A stretch of DNA of 64,000 nucleotides from Paenibacillus sp. N3.4 (lineage in GTDB: Bacteria; Bacillota; Bacilli; Paenibacillales; NBRC-103111), in NCBI RefSeq assembly GCF_008017805.1, contig NZ_VRTT01000019.1, positions 44,814 to 108,813 on the forward strand. Direction: 5' to 3'. The notes beneath the pieces are model-generated. The model did no database searches. It had not been told where the DNA came from and saw nothing but the letters and a program-made list of their open reading frames with translations. Positions 1 through 7,014 of this stretch are shown here, in pieces. Positions within the stretch are counted from its first letter, which is position 1; each line of letters begins with the position of its first letter. The position numbers were made by a program, and so were the translations under genes.

Positions 1-1
1 C

Positions 2-478
2 GATGCCGCAATCAAGGCAGATGATGCAGATGTTAAAAGGTTGGCATGCTCGCTGCTGAACTCGATCCCGTATTGTTTTATTAGCCGTTTGAGCCTAGGA
101 ACTAAATCGATGCAGCGGGAAAGCAGTTCTTTGTTGATGAAGCAGGCCAAGCTATTTATAGAAGATAACTTGGATCAACATTTAACAATGCATAGCTTAT
201 CCGCAAATCTTCATATCTCAGAGAGGCATCTGGGGCGATTGTTTTCTTCTGAAACAGGTCAGACCTTCTCCCATTTCTTACAGGAAAAACGTGTTCAGAA
301 AGCCAGAGAGTTGATGGATAGGACTTCGCTCTCGATCGCCGAAATAGCCGCGCAGACAGGATTTAAGACGGTCCATTATTTTACACGTGTGTTCACAGAG
401 AAAATGGGCATTCCTCCGGGCATCTATCGCAGAGGGAATTTCCCAGCTTACCCAAGAAAGAACAAGCATTCCGAATGA
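2..478 (+). CDS. AraC-family transcriptional regulator, C-terminal part (cut by window edge)
   Basis: The frame is open from the first bases of the window, so the N-terminus lies outside; a TTG at 41 is not needed as a start. The last ~100 residues form a typical AraC/XylS DNA-binding domain. A first helix-turn-helix lies around LTMHSLSANLHISERHLGRL. A second HTH (SIAEIAAQTGFKTVHYFTRV) is followed by the usual IPPGIYRR ending. Such regulators usually sit beside sugar-use genes, and the mannose-6-phosphate isomerase locus starts about 110 bases downstream on the same strand. The sensing domain is not visible, so the ligand cannot be proposed. Family assignment is firm; target is unknown. Confidence 0.85.
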   Translation, partial: DAAIKADDADVKRLACSLLNSIPYCFISRLSLGTKSMQRESSSLLMKQAKLFIEDNLDQHLTMHSLSANLHISERHLGRLFSSETGQTFSHFLQEKRVQKARELMDRTSLSIAEIAAQTGFKTVHYFTRVFTEKMGIPPGIYRRGNFPAYPRKNKHSE

Positions 479-586
479 TCATGGATGCTTGTTTTTTTAT
501 GTCCGGATAAGACAAAAAAATGGCGCGCCTGTTCAAATACAGCTTGAATGATATGGATTATACTAGTATCAAAAAGGGGGATAAAC

Positions 587-1231
587 ATGAATGTTCGCTA
601 TGATAAAGAACCGACGGTAGATATTAAGGGATGGGATCAGACTGCTTGGTCAGGCTACGAAAATATTGCCAAGCAGCTTCACATAAAAACAAAAGAAAGC
701 AAGCGATGTGTCATTTCAATTGAATGTTATCCAGCCGTACGTATAGGTGAAATTGTAACAGGGTTAAGTTCTTGCCTTTCACTTGCTCGTATTTTTTACT
801 CCGAACAAGCTGTGAAAGATGCCGCTAAGATTCATACGTTGTTGGAACGGTACCTTACGGAAGATAGAGTATTTGGATATATGGCTCCATTTAAGATTCA
901 GGATTTCTATGAAGAAGAAAGGCTTGAGTCTATGCGCAAAGAAATTAGTGCCCAAGAAGAAGGCGTAATTCTGATCATTGGGACGGGAGCATCGCTGGTA
1001 GGGGAAGCTGATGTTTTGATCTATGCCGATATGGCTCGGTGGGAAATTCAACAGCGTTACAGGAGTCAAGAGTTTGGCAATTGGTTAACGAATAATCAGA
1101 GTGAGGATGTTTTGCTGAAATATAAACGCGGCTTTTTTATTGAATGGCGTGCAGCGGATCGATTGAAGCGTATCGTACTGCCAAACGCGGACTATTACTT
1201 AGACACCAATATGAAGAATAATCCAAAATGA
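587..1231 (+). CDS. N-terminal region of a class I mannose-6-phosphate isomerase-type protein (separate or split-off reading frame)
   Basis: The chosen ATG follows AAAAAGGGGG at 571-580; an upstream in-frame start at 548 has no ribosome site. The 214-residue product has the strand IECYPAVRIGEI, a segment VILIIGTGASLV and the charged stretch YADMARWEIQQRYR. From memory of the family, Paenibacillus-type class I isomerases of roughly 590 aa carry this region fused in front of the cupin-like isomerase domain. Here the frame stops at TGA 1229-1231 inside the run CCAAAATGATAAC, and the isomerase domain starts at the overlapping ATG 1228. One additional A in the A run would fuse the two. So this is either a natural ATGA-coupled pair or a frameshift-split gene. 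Its biochemical role is not established. Confidence 0.65.
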   Translation: MNVRYDKEPTVDIKGWDQTAWSGYENIAKQLHIKTKESKRCVISIECYPAVRIGEIVTGLSSCLSLARIFYSEQAVKDAAKIHTLLERYLTEDRVFGYMAPFKIQDFYEEERLESMRKEISAQEEGVILIIGTGASLVGEADVLIYADMARWEIQQRYRSQEFGNWLTNNQSEDVLLKYKRGFFIEWRAADRLKRIVLPNADYYLDTNMKNNPK

Positions 1232-2327
1232 TAACGGGAGAAGCTTTGTTCGATGGCTTCAAACAAACGACCAAGAGGCCGTTTCGGTTAGTGCCTTATT
1301 TTGATCCCGGTGTTTGGGGAGGTCGATGGTTAGAAAAGAATATAGGTCTTGAGAAAAAAAGTCACCCGCATGCTTGGGGCTTTGATGGTGTGCCTGAGGA
1401 GAACAGCCTGTATTTCCAATATGGCGCTATAAGGATCGAGCTGCCGGCTATTAATCTGGTGATGTTTGAACCGATTGCATTAATGGGAGAAGCGATTTAT
1501 GCCCGTTTCGGAACAGAGTTCCCGATTCGCTTTGATTTTCTGGATACTATTGGCGGTCAACCCTTAAGTTTGCAAGTCCATCCGCTCACGGATTATATTC
1601 GTGAAACGTTCGGAATGAGTTACACGCAAGATGAAAGTTATTACATGCTCGATGTGGAGCCCGGTGCTGTCGTTTACTTAGGGTTAAAGGAAGGAATTAA
1701 CCCGGATGCTATGATTCGCGACCTAGCAGCGGCTCAGGAAGGTGGGTCTTCTTTTCCGGCTGATACGTACATTAATCAATTTCCGGCTAAAAAACATGAT
1801 CATTTCCTCATTCCTGCAGGGACAATTCATTGTTCAGGCAGCAATGGGATGGTGCTTGAAATCAGTGCGACACCGTACATTTTTACTTTTAAATTGTGGG
1901 ATTGGGATCGCTTAGGATTAGACGGAGACCTCGTCCCATTCATATTGAACACGGCAAATGCAATATCCGATGGGATCGGACGACGGAATGGGTGCAGAAG
2001 GAATTGGTTAATTGTATTCGAACAGTAGATGAAGGAGAAGGCTGGGTAGAGGAACAGACCGGACTGCATGAGCTTGAGTTTATTGAAACGAGGAGACATT
2101 GGTTCGAAGGTACGGTACCGCATCATACACAAGGAAAAGTTCATATGTTGAACTTGGTCGAGGGAGAAGAAGTTGTTGTGGAGAGTCCGACTGGTGAGTT
2201 TGAGCCTTTTATTGTCCATTACGCAGAAACATTCATCGTTCCGGCTGCGGTGGGTCCTTATACGATTCGCCCCGCAGTTCAAGGTTTAAGTTTGAAATTG
2301 GCTACAGTGAAGGCATATGTACGCTAA
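1228..2327 (+). pseudogene. manA: Class I mannose-6-phosphate isomerase domain with an internal frameshift
   Basis: It interconverts mannose-6-phosphate and fructose-6-phosphate in the cytoplasm, if functional. The first frame (1228 to about 1925) contains the metal-site region SLQVHPL and the histidine motif GTIHCSG, then LWDWDRLGLDG. The correct continuation, RPRPIHIEHGKCNIRWDR, is in the next frame, which runs to the stop at 2325-2327. One missing base near 1923-1928 explains the break; without it the first frame runs on to nonsense ending at 2028. The gene overlaps the ROK kinase start (TAATG), suggesting one transcript with that gene and the upstream frame. Real inactivation and a sequencing error cannot be separated from this sequence alone. 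Confidence 0.75.
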
Positions 2328-3298
2328 TGGTTCCGCTTAGAATGGATGTGAAGATAACTATGAATCGACAGTACGTAATGGCATTTGACATAGGGGGTAC
2401 GTTCGTGAAAGCAGTTTTACTGACTACAAACGGAACGCCTCTTAAAGGAAGTGAAAGGGAGTTTCCTGCGCGCTCAGGTGAAGCAAAGAATGTGGTGCTT
2501 GCACACTTCTATGATATGATCCGCGAGCTCGCGGACACCGTTACAGAAGAAGCAGATCAGTTCTCAGGCATTGGATATGCCTTTCCTGGGCCGTTTGATT
2601 ACGAAACCGGAGTCAGCTATATGCAGGGAATAGGGAAATTTGACGCCATCTACGGTGTAAATATGAAAGAGGCAATTCAAGCTTTTATTACCGCAGATGC
2701 TCAATTGGTTAAACGGTTTTCGAACGATTTTTTAATTGTATTTGAAAATGATGCTCGCATATTCGGATTAGGCGCAGCTGCTGTATATAAATCGTTAGGA
2801 GTAAATAAGCTAATCGCTCTGACATTAGGCACCGGATTAGGGTCTGCTTTTATTAATCAGGGGCAAATTGTCACTAAAGGTGGTCAGGGAATCCCGTTGG
2901 AGGGCTATCTGTATCACGTGCCTTATGAAGACAGTATCTTCGACGATTATTTCTCTCGCCGTGGTATATTACGAATATTTGCTCGATTAGGCTTGGAGGC
3001 AGAGAGACTGGACGTCAAAGGAATAAGCGAGCTTGCAGAAGCCGGAGATCCAATAGCCGTTCAGGTTTTTAGCGATTTTGGCGAGGCGCTGGGACGTGCG
3101 CTGCTGCTGTTCGTGGAACAATTTCAGCCGGATGCCATTGTGATAGGCGGACAAATCAGTAAGAGTATGCCATTATTTAAACCTGCCCTTGCACTTGCCT
3201 TAAACCTGCCGATGGACATGCTTATTCAAACGGATACGATGACTTGCACCATGAAAGGCATTTGGAATCTGATAATAGCTAAGCAAAATTTGGCCTAA
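2327..3298 (+). CDS. ROK-family sugar kinase/regulator-like protein
   Basis: About 323 aa. The N-terminal ATP-binding motif AFDIGGTFVKAVLL is typical of ROK proteins (glucokinase, N-acetylmannosamine kinase, fructokinase types), followed by GIGYAFPGPFDY, the catalytic-region ENDARIFGLGAA and LTLGTGLGSA. The usual zinc-binding cysteine cluster of ROK kinases is not seen at the expected place, where the sequence reads LEGYLYHVP. The N-terminus has no winged-helix domain, so a kinase role is more likely than a repressor role. Its ATG overlaps the stop of the isomerase frame; ATGs at 2342 and 2360 are alternatives, the last giving MNRQYVMAFDIGGT. Substrate is not determined; phosphorylation of mannose or another hexose feeding the adjacent isomerase is an inference. 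Confidence 0.8.
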   Translation: MVPLRMDVKITMNRQYVMAFDIGGTFVKAVLLTTNGTPLKGSEREFPARSGEAKNVVLAHFYDMIRELADTVTEEADQFSGIGYAFPGPFDYETGVSYMQGIGKFDAIYGVNMKEAIQAFITADAQLVKRFSNDFLIVFENDARIFGLGAAAVYKSLGVNKLIALTLGTGLGSAFINQGQIVTKGGQGIPLEGYLYHVPYEDSIFDDYFSRRGILRIFARLGLEAERLDVKGISELAEAGDPIAVQVFSDFGEALGRALLLFVEQFQPDAIVIGGQISKSMPLFKPALALALNLPMDMLIQTDTMTCTMKGIWNLIIAKQNLA

Positions 3299-3315
3299 AG
3301 AGGAGATGATTTGAA

Positions 3316-3601
3316 ATGACATACCCCAAAAAAACTTGGGAAATGTAAGTTCTTCATCATTTGCATACGGATATTGGCTACACGGATCGACAGGAGAAGA
3401 TTGAACGTTATCATGTGAATTTTATTAAACAAGCAATTGAAATTAGTGAATCGGCTTATGAAGGAAAGCGTCCTGAATGGAATGGCTTTCGCTGGATTTG
3501 TGAAACGATTGGCGGTTGAACGATTCCTGAAACATACGGAAGATACAAACTGGCCTGAGCGATTCAAATACATTGGAAATGACGACAAGAAAACACATTA
3601 A
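3316..3601 (+). pseudogene. Degenerate N-terminal fragment of a GH38/DUF5054-like glycoside hydrolase
   Basis: An ATG with an upstream AGAGGAGATG site opens a frame that stops after ten codons. The same frame then reads HHLHTDIGYTDRQEKIERYH, a recognisable start of alpha-mannosidase-like (GH38-type) catalytic domains with its HTDIGYT metal-site motif, and continues to WNGFRWICETIGG before a stop. From about 3512 the following frame continues the homology with AVERFLKHTEDTNWPERF to the stop at 3599-3601. So there is one nonsense change, one frameshift and a large 3' loss. It follows the ROK kinase by 17 bases and probably once belonged to the same operon. Assignment to GH38/DUF5054 rests on motif memory. 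Confidence 0.6.
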
Positions 3602-3606
3602 ACTGA

Positions 3607-3652
3607 GGCAGTCTCGGACATTTCTTACATGTCCGGGACTGCCGCTTTTTTT
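3607..3652 (+). terminator. Rho-independent terminator
   Basis: The arm at 3607-3621 (GGCAGTCTCGGACAT) pairs with 3629-3643 with a single G-T pair and a 7-base loop. It is followed by a T run at 3646-3652. It closes the isomerase/ROK operon. Confidence 0.9.
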
Positions 3653-3707
3653 GGAGCAAGTCAGTCTAAACCTTATTGTTTAAAGAACAATAAACGAGTA
3701 GGCATAC

Positions 3708-3898
3708 TTATTGTTGTGAATTGAATGTTAACCAGATTTGTTCCAAAAACATTTCGAGCGAGTAGCCGCGCTCCTCTCTTTGAAAGGAGTAGGATTCGCT
3801 GCTTAAAGCGATCAACAGCATATCAGCTTTGAACACGCTGTTAAGCTGGTTCTGCCCGGTTGCTGTCATTTCATCAAAGAGTTGGACTAATAATTGAT
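3708..3898 (-). pseudogene. C-terminal remnant of a probable TetR-type regulator
   Basis: On the minus strand a frame ending in TAA at 3708-3710 reads about 63 residues including QLFDEMTATGQNQL, KADMLLIALSSESYSF and SLEMFLEQIWLTF. This amphipathic pattern fits the C-terminal ligand domain of a TetR-family repressor. No helix-turn-helix part or start codon exists to its right, where the sequence passes directly into an MFS transporter fragment on the other strand. It is best read as the tail of a repressor once divergent from that transporter. The TetR call is tentative because the DNA-binding domain is gone. Confidence 0.4.
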
Positions 3899-4532
3899 GC
3901 AGTTCGATATAGAGAGGACTCTGTGTGCGAGATTTAGATCGATTGGTGGATGCGGTTTAACGATTACCATGTTTGTGACCTTTTTTGTATTAACAGTGGC
4001 TTTATATTCCGTAGAACCGATTATTACTGTTTATATTACCCACCTATCCCATGATTCCAGTCATATTGCTCTAATGGCCGGAATAACCTTCTCGGCTTCG
4101 GGGCTGGCCAACATCATTGCGGCGCCAAGACTAGGGAAGTTATCTGACAAAATTGGGGTCCATAAAGTCATGCTGGTGTCCCTTGTAGCGGCAGGAATTA
4201 TTTTTATACCGCAAGCTTTCGTGAGCAATCCTTGGCAGTTAATGGGCCTTCGCTTCTTATTGGGATTAACGGCGGCAGGGTTGACTCCTTCCGTTAATGT
4301 TCTGATTAAGAAAATAACACCGGCTCCCCTGACAGGTAGAGTTTTTGGATTTGCCATGTCAGCAGGGTATTTAGGCGTATTCGGAGGTTCCGTTCTAGGC
4401 GGACAAGTGGCAGCCTGGTTTGGTGTTCAATATGTATTTCTCATCACCAGTGCATTGTTGCTGATGAATGCGGTATGGGTTTATTTTAACGTATACAAGA
4501 AGCTCAGCAATAAGGAGAAGCTCATGATGTGA
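3897..4532 (+). pseudogene. MFS multidrug-type transporter, C-terminal half only
   Basis: About 211 aa with six likely membrane segments, about half the ~400 aa and 12 segments of a normal major facilitator protein. The sequence includes the mid-protein and second-half motifs GLANIIAAPRLGKLSDKIG and FLLGLTAAGLTPSVN, which match multidrug efflux MFS proteins. The first ~20 residues before the first membrane segment do not look like a real N-terminus, and no good ribosome site precedes them. The left neighbour is the tail of a regulator on the opposite strand. One deletion that removed the shared promoter and both 5' ends would create this arrangement. Probably non-functional. Confidence 0.75.
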
Positions 4533-4599
4533 GAGGTTTTCCAACTTGTACTCGATTAGTCGACGTAATAGCTAGTTAAATGAGAGGAGCGTGTTTATT

Positions 4600-5250
4600 A
4601 TGCGTATAAAATGGTTTGGTCACTCTGCGTTTTTACTGACGTCGGAGGCCGGAACGCGGGTCCTCATCGATCCCTACTATAAATTTCTTGGTTACCGCAT
4701 GCCGGTCCCGGTTGAATCGGATATTGTCGTTGTCACGCATGATCATGCCGATCACAATAAAATTGAGGCTGCATCAGGCGACTACTTGCTTGTTAATGAG
4801 CCAAGGGAATACAGCCGCGGCGATGTGAGTATTACCGGGTTCAAGACTTTTCATGACAAGGTGAATGGGAAGAAAAAAGGTCCCAATATTATTTTTCGCT
4901 TCCGGATGGATGGACTGACGATTTGTCACTGCGGTGATCTGGGGCATCTGTTGAGCGAGGAGCAAGTGAAGGAAATCGGCAAAGTGGACGTTCTCATAGT
5001 TCCGATTGGAGGAAGAATGACGCTCGATGGGGCAGAGGCTGTTCAAGTGATGCGTCAATTGCAAGCGACGGTTGCGATTCCGATGCATTACAGTACCAAA
5101 GCATTGGGCATTTTAGGAAGGATTGTTTTCGCTAGGGTAGACAAGTTCATAAAGGCAGAGGGACAGCGGACGACCGCAGTGAATACGTTGGAAGTTACAA
5201 AGGAAAACGTATCTCGGTATGCCGGCGTCGTTACCATGGAGTACGAATAA
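4600..5250 (+). CDS. MBL-fold metallo-hydrolase
   Basis: A 216-residue cytoplasmic protein of the metallo-beta-lactamase superfamily, close to the UPF0173/YtkL type. The start ATG 4600 has AGAGGAGC at 4583-4590; the GTG at 4591 would be too near that site. The opening MRIKWFGHSAFLL is characteristic, the zinc motif HxHxDH appears as THDHADHN, and later metal ligands are seen in CHCGDLGH and PMHYSTK. Such proteins hydrolyse an unknown ester or amide; the substrate cannot be read from the sequence. It stands alone between the truncated transporter and ybjQ. Confidence 0.85.
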   Translation: MRIKWFGHSAFLLTSEAGTRVLIDPYYKFLGYRMPVPVESDIVVVTHDHADHNKIEAASGDYLLVNEPREYSRGDVSITGFKTFHDKVNGKKKGPNIIFRFRMDGLTICHCGDLGHLLSEEQVKEIGKVDVLIVPIGGRMTLDGAEAVQVMRQLQATVAIPMHYSTKALGILGRIVFARVDKFIKAEGQRTTAVNTLEVTKENVSRYAGVVTMEYE

Positions 5251-5294
5251 AATCGGAGGCTATTTCGAACGGTTGTAATCGTTGACGCAATGTT

Positions 5295-5324
5295 TTGACA
5301 ATTCTGCTCATATCATGCTATGTT
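5295..5324 (+). promoter_or_regulatory. Sigma-A type promoter of the ybjQ locus
   Basis: The -35 hexamer TTGACA (5295-5300) is perfect and the -10 TATGTT (5319-5324) is fair, with an 18-base spacer. A strong ribosome site GAGGAGGG and the ybjQ ATG (5354) follow. Confidence 0.6.
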
Positions 5325-5353
5325 CAGTGCAGAATGACTGAGGAGGGACCATC

Positions 5354-5673
5354 ATGCTTGTTGTCACGACTGAAAATATTGCTGGCTATCACATTGATAA
5401 AGTATTAGGCCAAACATTTGGTGTTACAGTAAGAAGTCGCGGGATTGGGGGGAATATAACTGCTTCTTTGCGCAGCATATTTGGAGGTGAAATAAAGGAG
5501 TACACGGAAATGATTGAAGACGCTCGTAAGGCTGCTATAGACCGTATGATTCAAATGCGCATGCAATGGGGGCGAATGCCATCGTGATGATGCGTTTTGA
5601 TTCAGGTGAAATCGGCCAAACGATGTCTGAGATCGTCGCTTACGGTACTGCGGTTGTGGCTCAAAAAATTTAG
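5354..5673 (+). pseudogene. ybjQ: YbjQ/UPF0145 heavy-metal-binding domain protein, frameshifted
   Basis: The family is about 105 aa and widely conserved, of unknown biochemical role; it is thought to bind metal and form pentamers. The first frame starts MLVVTTENIAGYHIDKVLG and runs through SRSIFGGEIKEY-type family sequence to [14 protein letters not shown]. The expected ending, [20 protein letters not shown] followed by [11 protein letters not shown], is present in the next frame and stops at 5671-5673. One missing base, probably an A of CAAATGGGGG near 5566, restores the full protein. All other positions look intact, so an error in the sequence or a very recent mutation is likely. Confidence 0.85.
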
Positions 5674-5675
5674 CT

Positions 5676-5906
5676 ATGTCCTATTTCATGAGCATATACT
5701 TCGGCATCCAATTGTTAGTAGTCATTATCGCTGTAATGGGTACGTGGATCTATCGTCGCAGACGTTTGATGCAGCGAACATCTCAGCCTCCATCCGGTTT
5801 TCAGAAAACCGATGAAATATTTATGGATCCAACTACTGGTGTCCAACAGCAAGTATGGTTTAATCCCAATAGTGGAGAGCGGTTTTATCAGAGAATTGAT
5901 AAATAG
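5676..5906 (+). CDS. Small single-span membrane protein
   Basis: 76 aa beginning two bases after the stop of the restored ybjQ frame, so it is translationally close to it. One membrane segment (about residues 5-24) is followed by RRRR, giving an N-out/C-in orientation. The soluble tail contains DPTTGVQQQVWFNPNSGERF, a short conserved-looking pattern without catalytic residues. I do not recognise a named family. The tight coupling to ybjQ suggests a shared role at the membrane. Confidence 0.6.
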   Translation: MSYFMSIYFGIQLLVVIIAVMGTWIYRRRRLMQRTSQPPSGFQKTDEIFMDPTTGVQQQVWFNPNSGERFYQRIDK

Positions 5907-5971
5907 TAAGGATAAAAGGGCGATATGTGCTCTCGATCGGTTCTCAATCAAATCATAATCCATACAAATAA

Positions 5972-6004
5972 GGCCCCAGTCCTCTTTAGAGAGCTGGGGT
6001 CTTT
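5972..6004. terminator. Bidirectional hairpin between converging genes
   Basis: GGCCCCAG at 5972-5979 pairs with CTGGGGTC at about 5994-6001, with a mainly CT/AG loop that pairs further. It lies between the small membrane protein gene (plus) and the AraC gene (minus). U runs are short on both sides. Confidence 0.6.
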
Positions 6005-6044
6005 GCCCGTCTTTTTAAGATGGCACGACGAGAGAACCAATGAC

Positions 6045-6884
6045 TTACCTGATTGTATGCATTTTTCTAAAATCATTCGGCGTGATTCCCTCGTTTTTTT
6101 TGAATACTTTAATGAAATAACTAGGGCTTTCAAAGCCGACTTTCCTTGTAATCGTTTGGATTTCCCATTCAGGGAATTGCTGAAGATACTCTTTTGCTCT
6201 TTGGATCCGAAAACGATTGATGTATTCAAAAGGTCTTGCACCAATCGTTTGCTGAAAGAGGACGCACATATAATGAGGCGTAACGGCTAATTGATTCGCC
6301 AAATTTTGCAACGTAATCGGCTGGTCAAAATGATTTTCTATAAAGTCGATCACCGGTTTTAAGTGCTCATACTGCTCATGATTGGAGCGGGTATCCGAAG
6401 AGGAATGATATCGAAACAGATCCAGAAGCAAGCCGTAAAGGAGCTGCGAGCCATCGTAGCTCGATCCATGTTTCCGGATGCTGAACAAATGATTAATTTC
6501 ATTGATTCGTGCCTGGAAAATCTCAGGTTTCGTGATGAAAAATACAGTGGATTCGTGGAAGTCCAAAGATTGAAGGAAAGGCGCTGCAAAGTTCCCGTTA
6601 AATTCTACCCATTGCACCGTCCAAGGCTCCATAATAGGAAAATAGCGGTGAGGGATACCTGGATACAGAATCATTCCCTGACCTTTGGATAGCGAGATGG
6701 TCCTTCCTTCGATTTCCAGCATGCCTTGGCCACCCAAGCATTGAAACCATTGAAATCCCTTATATCCTTCTTTTCTTACCACCTGAGGCTGATGAGCCCA
6801 GTATCCAGTGGAGACAATATAGAGGGGCAAATGAAAGTCTATGTCGGTTAGTACATTCCAGAAAAAATTCTTTATCTTAATCAC
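6045..6884 (-). CDS. AraC-family regulator with N-terminal cupin sensor
   Basis: 279 aa. The N-terminal ~150 residues fit an AraC-type arabinose-binding cupin domain (GGQGMLEIEGRTISLSKGQG, then GMILYPGIPHRYFP). The C-terminal ~100 residues hold two HTH motifs, LQNLANQLAVTPHYMCVLF and a second one around TITRKVGFESPSYFIKVF. The gene is divergent from the GH2-esterase-GH95-cupin operon starting at 7015, and the 130-base gap contains the promoter of that operon and repeated AT-rich motifs. It is therefore the likely activator of those genes in response to a sugar released from their substrate. Confidence 0.85.
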   Translation of the reverse strand: MIKIKNFFWNVLTDIDFHLPLYIVSTGYWAHQPQVVRKEGYKGFQWFQCLGGQGMLEIEGRTISLSKGQGMILYPGIPHRYFPIMEPWTVQWVEFNGNFAAPFLQSLDFHESTVFFITKPEIFQARINEINHLFSIRKHGSSYDGSQLLYGLLLDLFRYHSSSDTRSNHEQYEHLKPVIDFIENHFDQPITLQNLANQLAVTPHYMCVLFQQTIGARPFEYINRFRIQRAKEYLQQFPEWEIQTITRKVGFESPSYFIKVFKKNEGITPNDFRKMHTIR

Positions 6885-6908
6885 CCACTCTAAGAAAATA
6901 TTAATATC

Positions 6909-6985
6909 GTTATATTATCATAAATATCCTTTGATTGTTGAAGGTTTGTTTCGATTATATAATTATTAATAAAGTTATATGATAA
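6909..6985 (+). promoter_or_regulatory. Promoter of the GH2 operon with possible AraC sites
   Basis: The -35 TTGTTG (6935-6940) and -10 TATAAT (6958-6963) are separated by 17 bases. The direct repeats GTTATATTATCA (6909-6920) and GTTATATGATAA (6974-6985) flank the promoter and differ at two positions. They could be binding sites for the divergent AraC protein, which often uses direct repeats. The repeat assignment is a weak inference because the region is AT-rich. Confidence 0.5.
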
Positions 6986-7014
6986 CTGTAAACCTTTAAG
7001 GAAGAGGCGGATGA

